64,000 nt of DNA from Locusta migratoria. Lineage: Eukaryota; Arthropoda; Insecta; Orthoptera; Acrididae. The number at the start of each line of letters is the position of its first letter. The stretch's first letter is position 1. The translations under genes were made by a program, and so were the position numbers. The stretch spans positions 259,771,151-259,835,150 of the forward strand of contig CM048750.1 of assembly GCA_026315105.1 (NCBI GenBank). The letters run 5' to 3'. Shown in pieces: positions 54,602 to 63,760 of the stretch. The notes beneath the pieces were generated by a model. It did not search any database. It had not been told where the DNA came from and saw nothing but the letters and a program-made list of their open reading frames with translations.

Positions 54602-54920
54602 GAATCAACAAATAATACAATTCCTTGAGACAGGATTGTCTCGTTTTACCAAACGTATTAATCATAAGGAGAGACATTGTATTAAAATTTATGCTGTGGC
54701 CGGGATTCGAACCCCGGACCTCCTACTTACTATGTAGGTGCTTTAGACCCCTCAGCGAACACAGCTTTGTAGCCAAACTACCTAGTAACTGGGGGTCCCG
54801 GGTTCGAATCCCGGCCACAGCATAAATTTTAATTCAATGCCTCTCCTTATGTTAATACCTTTGGTATAACGAGACAATGTTGTCTCAATGAATAGTATTA
54901 TTTGTTGATATTTATATCAC
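54602..54920. repeat. Head-to-head inverted dimer of a tRNA-derived SINE (family 6)
   Basis: A minus copy (about 54602-54768) and a plus copy (about 54769-54920) meet at their tRNA heads. Each has GGTTCGAATCCC-type B boxes inside GGCCGGGATTCGAACC / GGTTCGAATCCCGGCC, then GCATAAATTTTAATxCAATG and a tail to ATTxTTTGTTGAT. Only the minus copy keeps a good A-box region (TTCGCTGAGGGGTCTAAAGC). Arms differ by scattered substitutions, so the dimer is not new. Confidence 0.88.
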
Positions 54921-55084
54921 CTCGGCCTGAGGAACAAGGCGGGATAGTTCCTATTCGCTGGGGTGCTATTCCAATGTAGGAAAGCCCTGGCAAATTGATA
55001 CGCATTTCACAGGGATCATGAGACAGAATTAAAGTGTGTGGTGTGGAGGGAGACGTGCTGTAAGACAGTCCATGTAGGTGTTGT

Positions 55085-55168
55085 GGCTACAACACTGTAT
55101 TAGCTGAGTGATCTAAAGCACCTACCTAGTAAATAGGAGGTCCCGGGTTTGAATCCCGGCGACAGCAT
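55085..55168 (+). repeat. tRNA-like head of SINE family 6
   Basis: TTAGCTGAGTGATCTAAAGC (A-box region), CTACCTAGTAAATAGG (anticodon-arm region) and GGGTTTGAATCCC (B box), closing with GGCGACAGCA, as in the 54.7 kb copies. The downstream tail is lost after TTAATTTTGTC. Confidence 0.8.
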
Positions 55169-55221
55169 TAATTTTGTCATCTCGTAAAATCGGGTGTACT
55201 GCCGGTGGTCCGCGTCTTCCC

Positions 55222-55266
55222 AACACGATATTTCGACGTCGTAACTCGGCGTCTTCATCAGGTGTT
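55222..55266 (-). ncRNA. Hammerhead-ribozyme-like motif near the Penelope 3' end
   Basis: On minus in 5'-3' order: AACAC (stem I), CTGATGA, one extra A, GACG...CGTC (stem II, 4 bp with 11 nt loop), GAAA, TA, TC, GTGTT (stem I partner). GAA-A-TA-T-C gives a one-base-pair stem III and an AUC cleavage triplet, as in minimal type I hammerheads described in Penelope-like elements. All core bases CUGANGA and GAAA are present. The extra A before stem II is non-canonical and could reduce or abolish activity. It is downstream of, and on the same strand as, the GIY-YIG frame. Confidence 0.72.
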
Positions 55267-55269
55267 CCC

Positions 55270-56530
55270 TGAGACTGATTGGCGAGCTGACCTCGGCCCA
55301 TATTTATGCCTGGGCGGTGTGTGGTGCTCCCTATGCCGTCCGCGCCCGCTGCGTCCGTTTCTGTCGGTGGTATCAGTCTCTAGGCGCTTCCTCTGCGGTC
55401 CGCGCCCGTTGCGGCTCTCTTCTGAGGTAGCGGACGTCCCAAGGCGTTCCCTATTGGGTCCGCGCCCGGTAGGCGCGATCCTAGCACTATCATGCCTCTA
55501 TTGAACCTCCGTATGCTGCCCGCGACCGCGGCGAGTTTCTCTCGTGGCGGAGCCATTGTCCTGGCCTTCTGAACCCGGTATGCGCCTGTGAGATGCGCTT
55601 TCTGTGGCATCCGGTTATTGTTGGAGAGCTGCATATTATGATGGCCATCCTCCAAGGAGCTTGCTGCTGCCTGGTAACGCGTATGTTGTTCTGTTCCGTT
55701 ACTTACGCCCTTGGACGCCTGTAGTTCATTACTGGAGGATGAAACTTTCTTCCGTTGTTTCTGTAGTAGTTCCAAAGCAGGATTCCATGCAGTACTAAGC
55801 TGATATCCTGCTTCTCGGTTGATCACGTTCTCTGTCATCTTGATTTCAATCGATTCATTGATGCCACTAGCCCAGAATTGGGGGGTCTGAGCCAGGATCC
55901 CAGTTTTGTCATAATCCATGGTGTGCTCAAGGTCAAGGCAATGTTCTGCTATTGCAGATTTAGTTATCTGTCGTAGCGTGGTATGCCTCTGGTGTTCTTT
56001 GCATCTTATTTCAACTGTTCTGGTAGTTTGACCGATGTAAGTCATCCCACATTCACATGGTATATGGTAGACACCAGGTTTCCTTATGCCCAGATCATCC
56101 TTGACAGTTCCAAGGAGCGTCCTGATCTTGTTAGGTGGGCAGAACACACTCTTTATATTGTGGGTCAGAGAGTGTTTTGGCTCGGTGCACGAGTGTTCTC
56201 AGCACTCCATGCTTCTGTGCTGGGTGATGGCAGCTGTCAGCCTGTAGATATAAGTCAGTGTGTGTTGGTTTCCTGTACACACTGTGGCCTCAGGTGCCGT
56301 CTGCCTTCCTCTTTACCAGAACATCGAGGAATGGGAGCTGACCATTACTCTCTAGTTCCATGGTGAACTTGATGTTGGGGTGTCTTGTGTTCAGATGGTT
56401 CAGGAACTCATCCAGTCTTCTCTTGCCATGTGGCCAGATGACGAATGTATCATCAACGTATCTGCAGAAACATGTTGGCTGGTAGGCAGCAGTTGTAAGT
56501 GCCTCATCCTCGAATTTAGAAACATTTGAA
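55270..56530 (-). pseudogene. Penelope-like element: RT C-terminus, linker, GIY-YIG endonuclease
   Basis: 56530-56160 reads in one frame with few breaks: RYVDDTFVIWPHGKRRLDEF (RT catalytic YVDD), NIKFTMELESNGQLPFLDV, VYRKPTHTDLYLQADSCHHP and VLRTLVHRAKTL. The open frame 55380-56147 then holds FCPPNKIRTLLGTVKDDLG and GVYHIPCECGMTYIGQTTRT, with REH-type Arg and the KEHQRH block, and a C-terminal NREAGYQLSTAW. A 0.35 kb Arg/Pro-rich extension follows to 55380. This is the standard RT then GIY-YIG order. The RT N-terminal part is missing and there is a stop/frameshift at about 56150-56210. Confidence 0.92.
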
Positions 56531-56746
56531 ACATTTCATTTGCAAGGCACCCTCCAGGCAGCAACAGGACGCGCAATACCAACACAAACAGTCTGAAATC
56601 GACTTCGGGAATGAGGCCTCTACGCACGGAGTTCAATGGTGTGTGTCCCATTGAAACCATGACACCGTTTAGCCCGCAGAAACTGGACGGATGAATATTA
56701 GGAGTGAGTCGTGAAGAATGGTGCAGGTATCTTCTCACAGATGAGT

Positions 56747-56909
56747 TCAAAAAATGTTCAAATGTTTGTTAAGCTTATGGGACTTAACTACGGGGTCATC
56801 AGTCCCTAAACTTACAAACTAATTACGAACTACCTTATACTAAGGACGGCACAAATATCCATGCCCGAGGGGGGATTCGAACCCCCGACCGTAGGGGCTG
56901 TGCAGACCG
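56747..56909 (-). repeat. 5'-truncated SINE (family 1a) with 12 bp target duplication
   Basis: A minus copy beginning at the ACGGTCTGCACAG part of the head and ending TTTGAACATTTTTTGAA. TCACAGATGAGT flanks it at 56735-56746 and 56910-56921. Confidence 0.93.
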
Positions 56910-57006
56910 TCACAGATGAGTCAAGGTTCTTTGTTCAGCCTGACAATCGTCGTTCCCCCATCCGGGGTGACCGTGGAACTCTGAACAATATTGCTTATTT
57001 GTAGAA

Positions 57007-57255
57007 ATTTTCAGCAATCACTCGTAATAATATTTATTTATTGGCAGATCTAGATTTCGACCACTGTGTGGTCAGTATCAATGCTTAAAAAATGATTAAA
57101 ACACTTAAAACATCTCGACCTCCACGCTGGAGGTTGCGTTCGTACTGAGATGTTTTAAGTGTTTTAATCGTTTTTACGTATTGATAATGATCGCACAGTG
57201 GTCGAAATCTACATCTGTCAATAAATAAATATTATTACGAGTGATTGCTGAAAAT
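57007..57255. mobile_element. Fold-back element with about 110 bp arms
   Basis: The arm 57007-57117 pairs with 57147-57255. Outer ends read ATTTTCAGCAATCACTCGTA. The 29 bp centre contains its own hairpin (CCTCCACGCTGGAGG). Both arms contain TTGATA..TGACCAC..GTGGTC-GAAA-TC-type cores (57055-57081 on minus; 57181-57206 on plus), a degenerate hammerhead-like layout. Confidence 0.92.
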
Positions 57256-58339
57256 GTTTACCAGTCAAGTACAGTCATGGAGCACAAATTCCACCATGGA
57301 ATAAAGCCTGATAATATTGCTTATGTGCAGTAAACATCATATCATAGTCGTGGGCGAATGGTGTGGGCAAGAGTCAGTAGTGACGGATCTACGGACCTCT
57401 ATGTCGTTTAGAATGACGCTTTGACTGGTCAGAGATAGAGAAACGAGATCCTCCGATCTGCTGTTGAGCCCTATGCTGGTGGAGATAAAGCTCAGTAATA
57501 ATACGGAGACACCGGCACACCTTGATTTCAAACATTGTGCACACAGCAGTGGAATTCAATTCTTTTAAAAACAAAACGAAAAAAATGTTAAACTGTATTC
57601 ACATATCTTCAAGTAACAGTGTAATTATCCTTCATTGAACTCACCCAAAATATGTGAAATTGCTGTATACAAATAAGTTGTATGTGAAAAAAGAATTATT
57701 AATTCTAAGGCTGAATAGAGCATCAAACAGGTCTCGGACAGCCGCCTTCTTCCCCTAAGGGAAGGGAATGAGAAGATTAAAAAAAATCGCTTGTCGACCA
57801 GTCTCAGGAATTATTTAATAAAGACGACAAGATACGACGTAGAAATATCGTGTTGAAATGACACGGAGTACTGGGCTGTGCACCCGATTTTATGAGCTAT
57901 CAACAAATCGCCGAGATATTTGCTTCTCATTTTCAATATCAGAAACTCCCATCTGGTTAAAAAATAAATAAATAAATAAAAGAGAAAAAGAGTCAGCATA
58001 TCTCACAATGAGTGAGATGATGTAATCGAGAAGAGGTAAATATTTCCTTCATTTCAAACCTTGTAACAGGATATAATGGTGTTTCAGACAAGAAAAGAAG
58101 GAAAAATTCATACACTGAATAACAATGAAAATAACATACCAAGAGAAGAGCATCGGAACGTGGTGAAATTTCTTATACAGATATCAGATATTAACTTGAT
58201 GCCAAAATCAAGTCATAAAAGACCATTGTGATTAGAGGTAGAGAAATACGGAGCAACATCAATAATGCACTGGAGCACTTCTTACTGCAATAGGAAGTCT
58301 CGAAAAAATTCAGGAGTTTAGTCCACAACATGTTTTCTA
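57256..58339. other. No gene recognised
   Basis: AT-rich DNA. A short (AAAT)n run sits near 57961-57980. Small ORFs show no family features. Confidence 0.45.
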
Positions 58340-58510
58340 CGCTTACAATTTTGTGCATGGTTTCCTTCGCAACAGTCTGCTCCACAAACGATACCGGGCT
58401 CCCATCGCCGTTTGCATTTCCGGAAACAATCTTGATACTCCCCAAACTGGATCGCGAGAACCACTGTCTGCGAATTTTCCTTTATCTTGTATGTCTTCGC
58501 AAATATTCGT
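58340..58510 (+). repeat. Dispersed repeat shared with 51550-51740
   Basis: The plus-strand partner of the repeat at 51.6 kb (see that entry). The copies are in opposite orientation and diverged. Confidence 0.7.
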
Positions 58511-58752
58511 CCTTTCAAACGGTTTTTCTACTTTAAAATTAAAAAGTTAGCAGGAGCCAGGTCTTCTTATTTTCGCGATCCTAAAGCGCCTCACATATTG
58601 TGAGGCGATGATTTTTGCTCTTGACTCAAGTGCCGTTGGACGAAATTGACGGCAGCACGATGCATTCCAAGATCCTGTGTCAAGATATAATGACATGGTC
58701 CTACTGAAATTTTATGTTCTTCTGCCATCCCTTACACAGTTAGTTTAGTATT

Positions 58753-59000
58753 TTGCGTAAATATGCTGTGAAATGTGTGTTTCAACCACCATCTAAAATT
58801 AAGGCGTTGTTAGGGTCTGTAAAGGATATTGGTTTGCGCAAGGCGGATGTCTATCGTATCGCATGCAGTTGTGTCATGTCTTATATTGATCAAACAGTTA
58901 GGCCCGTTGAGGACTGGTGTATTGATCATAAACGTCACACACGTTTACAGCAACACAACAAATCTGCTGTTTCAGGGGGACAAAATTTAATGCCATATCA
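58753..59000 (+). pseudogene. Penelope-like GIY-YIG fragment
   Basis: The 91-codon frame reads CVFQPPSKIKALLGSVKD, GLRKADVYRIACSCVMSYID and QTVRPVEDWCIDHKRHTRL. It aligns with the endonuclease start of the 55.4-56.1 kb copy. The GIY-YIG tyrosine-glycine pair is altered (SYID instead of TYIG), so it is inactive. Neither RT nor 3' end is attached. Confidence 0.85.
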
Positions 59001-59133
59001 CCGGTTGAAAACTGATGTTTGTATATAAAGCAGAGTGTCCGTAGTGTTATGTGTACGTATTGCATACAAATCTACAGTTTTGTTCCAATCTTAATGAAAT
59101 CTTACAAACGTAAGCTTCAATCCATGAGGACGA

Positions 59134-59314
59134 AATGTTCAAATGTTTGTAAATCTATCGGACCAAACTGCGTGGTCATCAGTCCGTAGCTTACAAACTA
59201 CTTAAACTAAGGTTAAACTAACCTAAGGACAACACACCCACCCATGCCGGAGGGAGGACTCGAACCTCCGACGGCGAGCATCCGCGCGCTCCGCAGCGAT
59301 GCGCCTTTAAACCG
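59134..59314 (-). repeat. SINE (family 1b) with 12 bp target duplication
   Basis: On minus: head GCGGTTTAAAGGCGCATCGC (slightly 5' truncated), B box GGAGGTTCGAGTCCTCC, tail ending TACAAACATTTGAACATT. CCATGAGGACGA flanks it at 59122-59133 and 59315-59326. Confidence 0.94.
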
Positions 59315-59556
59315 CCATGAGGACGATCGCCGTAAGTGTTAGGATCACGTACAACATAATGTTCAAGAGATATGTCATAAACAACGTGATGCGCGAAAAA
59401 CTGCTGCATCAAACGACAGTTTTCTACATTTCCTGCACATTTCCTCCTAAACCACTGGACTGATCTCAACCAAATTTGGTACACATGTTCCTTACCGTGA
59501 TATAACAATGCTGTCGGGGTAAGAACCACATATGACACAAGGTTCAGAAGATATAA

Positions 59557-60035
59557 TGTGGTGTCGCACAAGTCCAAAGTGCGCGCCACCTACTTTCGCC
59601 GCGCGCCGCCATGCACGCACGGCGCGGCGTTCTTACGACGTCAGCCACGAGCGCCCTCTGCTGCAACTCCGCTCGTGACCACCACTGAACGACATCGTTC
59701 ACTTGGGACTGAGATAGGAACCAGCGAACACTTCGGAATCAGATAGGCACCAGTGAAGACTTGGCTATCGGAGAGGCACTAGGCAGGCCTCTAGCTCAAC
59801 TATGTATCAGCATTCTTCAGTACTGAACTATGTAAAAGTTAAGTATTGTATAAATTGTGTGCAATATATATCTCGTTCTAATTTACTCTAGTGTTTCTAG
59901 TTTCTGCTGTCCCACTGGCTGCTCTCCTCCGTACCTGCACAAGCGTGCATCATTTATTCCTTTGTCGGTTAAATACTACTCGGCTACCGACACTTACGAC
60001 GGAAACGAGACACAAAAGCGGCGACGAGGCTGGGA
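59557..60035 (+). mobile_element. Putative LTR plus primer-binding-site-like sequence
   Basis: TGTGGTGTCGC at 59557 to about GAGACACA at 60014 gives a TG...CA block of 458 bp. AAAGCGGCGACGAGGCTGGGA follows at once, close to a TGGCGACGAGG-type primer site. GTATAAATTGTG at 59847 could be a promoter-like word. No coding region follows, so it would be a solo or truncated LTR. Confidence 0.5.
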
Positions 60036-60539
60036 CACAAAATACAACGTCATAAACAATATAGTTGCAAAAAAAACTGCCACATAATGCGAAGAGACTT
60101 TATTCACACTGTATGAGAATGACGGTACTTAGCGACTTACAACGAACTTTAAACATAATTTCAAACCTTTATTGAACCTTTTCTCGCTGACAACCATTTC
60201 AAATTTATGACAGCAAAAAAGTTTCTCGCTTACTACTTTTCCGCGGTTAATTCGGTGAGACGTTACAGTTTATAATTTCTACACCACAAATTGTAGCCGC
60301 AGGAAATTTTACAGACAGTATACACACATATAGCTGAATGTATTTCAGACATTGTATCACAGTACAACACGTTGTTCATGCGATATGAGCACATAAACAG
60401 TATCGTTCATGGAGAACCACCCTATCACGCACCAAGTTTTAATGTATTAGTTATTTAGTACTAATTGTATTCGCAACAGATTTTACCGACATACAGCACT
60501 TATACAAATGAATATATACGTGTAAACATATACAATTAT
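60036..60539. other. No gene recognised
   Basis: AT-rich DNA. It may belong to the repeat family ending at 60808, but I cannot place a start. Confidence 0.4.
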
Positions 60540-60808
60540 ATAACATACGGCTCAATAAATACGAGATCGTGCGAATTGTTTATGCCATTTGTATTTTGAT
60601 TGCTATGTTTCTTTGTTAGGATACTGCATTTATAATTTTGTACCTAATGCAAGAAAGCCTTATTTCTTAGATATTCTCCGATAAATATAACATGTTTTTA
60701 GAATAAAGGAGATAGACAGAGAAGGGATAGGAGAAGTACTAACTCAAGGCAGGAATAAATAAATAAATACCCGGGCAACGCCGGACTTTTAGCTAGTTAT
60801 CGATAATC
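60540..60808 (+). repeat. Repeat with Helitron-like 3' end, copy 1
   Basis: Ends CCCGGGCAACGCCGGACTTTTAGCTAGT. It has a short CCGG/CCGG hairpin followed by CTAGT and then T, as at Helitron 3' ends. The reverse complement matches 63647-64000: shared AAATAAATAAATA, AAGCCTTATTTCTTAGATATTCTCC-like and GATACTGCA blocks. Copy start not defined. Confidence 0.6.
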
Positions 60809-61289
60809 CTAACGGTTTTCATCTTTTACCCGGTGATGGTGATGTTTACTTGCTTGTTCGGCGTGTGTTGTCTTTCCTGCTGTCATTGAAAACTGGGGTT
60901 TTAAACGTCGTTGCAAGTTGCTTCATATCGGCAGTATTTCCTTCAGAATGGCAGGGTGGTCTTCTGACGAAATATATGCCGATGTAGATTTTTTAACCTG
61001 CCTGCATGCCCGTAAGTCCTTTCAGTATAACGGACGTTTCCGTAAAACACTTCTAACATTTATTTTATATTTCTATGGCCAAATTCTATTTATTTATTAT
61101 ACAATACATTAATTACTATGTAACATCTCTTCCAAAGGAACAGACAAGACAGGCGAATGATGGTAAAATAGTGCCTCGCACCCTCGCGGGCATAATACTA
61201 AACGTGTGCGAGAATTGAGAGGATGTAGGAAAGTGTGAAAAATGAAAATTTGGGTCTGGCAAGGGAGCGTGTTCAGGTGGCCGAGTGGG
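60809..61289. other. No gene; ends in a SINE-like host sequence
   Basis: An ORF at 60918-61112 is unrecognised. From about 61274, GTGGCCGAGTGGG resembles a tRNA A-box start that resumes after the nested SINE (CTCGGTCAGAAGGCTCAGTGC at 61463), so an older SINE was probably split here. Confidence 0.4.
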
Positions 61290-61456
61290 GCCGGCCGCGG
61301 TGGCCGAGGAGACTGAGACGCTTCAGTCACGGTCTGCACGGCCACTACGGTCGGGGGTTCGATTCCCCCCTCGGGCATGGGTATTTGTGCCGTCCTAGTT
61401 CGTAAGTAGTTCATAAGTAGTTTGTAAGTTTAAAAAAAATAAAAATAAAAATAAAA
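61290..61456 (+). repeat. SINE (family 1a) with alternative A-rich tail
   Basis: The head and B box are typical, but the copy ends at GTAAGTTTA followed by (A4-5T)n instead of the GGGACTGATGACC..CATTTGAACAT tail. AGTGGG is repeated on both sides (61284-61289 and 61457-61462), which may be a short target duplication. Confidence 0.8.
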
Positions 61457-61462
61457 AGTGGG

Positions 61463-61680
61463 CTCGGTCAGAAGGCTCAGTGCTCTCTGTAATAAAAAAG
61501 CCAAGCCAACAACAAATCAAAAAAGAACGAACAAATACGATCAGCGACCGCAAAGAACAGAAGTATCCCTAGAGAAAGCAATAATAATAATAAAAAGAGT
61601 GGTGACGGCGACCGGTCGCGAATAGTGGGAGACCCGGGTTCGAGTCCCGCTCCGGCACAAATTTTAATTTGTAAACAAAT
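61463..61680 (+). repeat. Remainder of a split tRNA-like SINE
   Basis: CTCGGTCAGAAGGCTCAGTGCTC follows the nested SINE. At 61636-61660 GACCCGGGTTCGAGTCCCGC forms a B box, with CGGCACAAATTTTAATTTG as tail. If both belong together, the tRNA-like head was expanded or interrupted by A-rich DNA. Confidence 0.5.
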
Positions 61681-61831
61681 AACAGACCAACTTTAGTAAT
61701 GCAGCTATTGCCAGCAGAATTCGCAAATGGTGAATGAAATAATTGATAAATAGAATAGATTAATCTGTTGATGCCAACAAAACGAAATAAGTTTCGAAAC
61801 TGTGCAATTGGCGACTGAATTTTATTCTGAA

Positions 61832-63044
61832 ACTAGCTGAACCCCCGCTGCTTCGCATGCGTAGGCTGTTTGGTCTGCACCATTTGTTTCTTTTTAATCC
61901 TGACGAAGAATCCATATCTTAAGTTTCGTAGTTACAGCTTGAAATTTGAGTTAGTAGCAACGTATTTTCAAAAAATGTTTCATCCCCTATTTCACCCCCT
62001 AATTGATTAATTTTCTGAAAATACCGATACACGTATTTTTTTAAATTCTAACGAAAAATACAAATACAAATTTTTGTAGCTATAGCTTCAAAATTGTCTT
62101 GACAACAATGTGTTTTCGAAAAGAATTTTTGGTCCCCTCTTTTAGCCCCTTAGTTGTTGAATTTCCAAAAATACCAAAACACGTATCTTTTTAATCATGA
62201 TCAAGAGTCCATAACCTAAGTTTCGTAGTTATAGCTTGAAATTTGAGCTAACAGCAACATATTTTTGAAAATCAATTTTTTGCGTCCTCTATTTTACCCC
62301 CTTATTGGTTGAAATTCAAAAAATGCCGAAACACATGTCTTTTAAATTCGAATTCCTAATCCAAATCCGAAAATTTGTGATTCTAACTTCAAAATTGCCT
62401 AAATAGCAACATATTTTCGAAAAACACCGATTTTTCCCCATTGATGGTTGAATTTCCAAAAATACCGAAACACGTATTTTGTAACGTCTAACCAACTATA
62501 CAAATATCAGTTTTTGCTGCTCTAGCTTCAAAATTGTATCAATAGCAACGTGTTTTCAAAAAGAATTTTTGATCCTCTATTTAACCCTCCTACTTGTTGA
62601 ATTTCCAAAAAGAGTAAAAATCATGGATTTTTAATCCTGACCAAGATTCCATATATGAAGTTTCGTAGTTGTAGCTTAAAATGTGAGTTAACAGCAACAT
62701 ATTTTTGAAAATGAATTTTTTGCGTCATCTATATTACCCACTTATTTGTCGAATTTCAAAAAATGCCGAAACACGTGTCTTTTAAATTCGAACCCCGAAT
62801 CCAAATCCGAAATTTTGTAGTTCTAGCTTCAAAATTGCCTAAATAGCTACGTATTTTCAAAAAACTTTTCATCCCCTATTTCAACCCCTCACGGACGGAA
62901 TATCGAAAAATCTCTTCTTAAATGACGCCTACCGAGTAAGATCAACAACCTCCACAAATTTCAAGTTTCTATCTTCAGTGGTTTGGGCTGGGTGATGATG
63001 AGTCAGTCAGTCAGTCAGTCGGGACACTTCCTTTTATATATAGA
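61832..63044 (-). mobile_element. Helitron-like non-autonomous element
   Basis: On minus it starts TCTATATATAAAAGGAAGTG, followed by (GACT)5. It ends GCGAAGCAGCGGGGGTTCAGCTAGT, i.e. a GC-rich near-hairpin close to CTAGT, with T following. TC...CTRRT ends without inverted repeats or target duplication are Helitron features. The expected A before TC is T here, so the exact 5' border is uncertain. The interior is a tandem array (61892-62915). No Rep/helicase ORF. Confidence 0.55.
61892..62915. repeat. About 148 bp tandem repeat with trimeric higher-order structure
   Basis: Monomer starts (words such as TTTTAATCxTGACxAAG, TTTTAAATTCGAAxxCC, AACGTCTAACC) fall near 61895, 62040, 62190, 62340, 62483, 62631 and 62782. 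Units three apart are most alike: 62190 with 62631, 62340 with 62782, 62040 with 62483. This gives an A-B-C trimer of about 441 bp in which the first B is missing. Confidence 0.82.
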
Positions 63045-63646
63045 AATAATATATGATCTGTGAGGAGGTAAGTGAATTAGGATGTGTGCCTCACACTCAA
63101 CTGACCAGGTGGTCCTGCTATGTACGGCGTATGGCTTTGTCAGCTGGGATGTGGCTTCACCCTTCTGTCAGAAAGTGTTAAGTAGCAGTTGTGGACGCTT
63201 GGTCACTGACAACTAAACTTCTTTCCGCTGCCGCCGGAGCTACGTTGCAGACTCATCCATCTTTCCTGACACGACGGCAGATGGGTTTTCCTGCCGGGTC
63301 ACGGATCGTCAACCGGATGGCACTCCATCTTCACAACTGTTCGCTATTTCCGTCACCACGACACATAAAATAGCTTTTTCTGTCTCCCGATGAATGTCTG
63401 CTGCATGAAGACTTTGTAGTGTCCTTTATTTAATAGCATATCAAATTCCTAAATTGTACATATTATTTTTGAAAAAAAAGGTAGTTTATATGCATATTTT
63501 AAACGCTAACAGGTTTCAGCATACAACAATGGTTACTTATCCACATCCATAAGGACTATTTCGCTCGTGGGTCTGCGGAAGGTGAAATTCCTTATTTCTT
63601 TTTCTTTACGAATATTTATTGTAAACCCTCTTTTGTTTATTTATTT
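63045..63646. other. No gene recognised
   Basis: A 60-codon ORF at 63191-63373 has no recognised motif. No tRNA boxes or repeat ends. Confidence 0.45.
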
Positions 63647-63716
63647 ACTAGCTGATGACCCGGCGTTGCTCGTGTTTTTATTTATTTATTCAAGCGTTGA
63701 GTTATTACTTCTTCTA

Positions 63717-63760
<44 letters not shown>

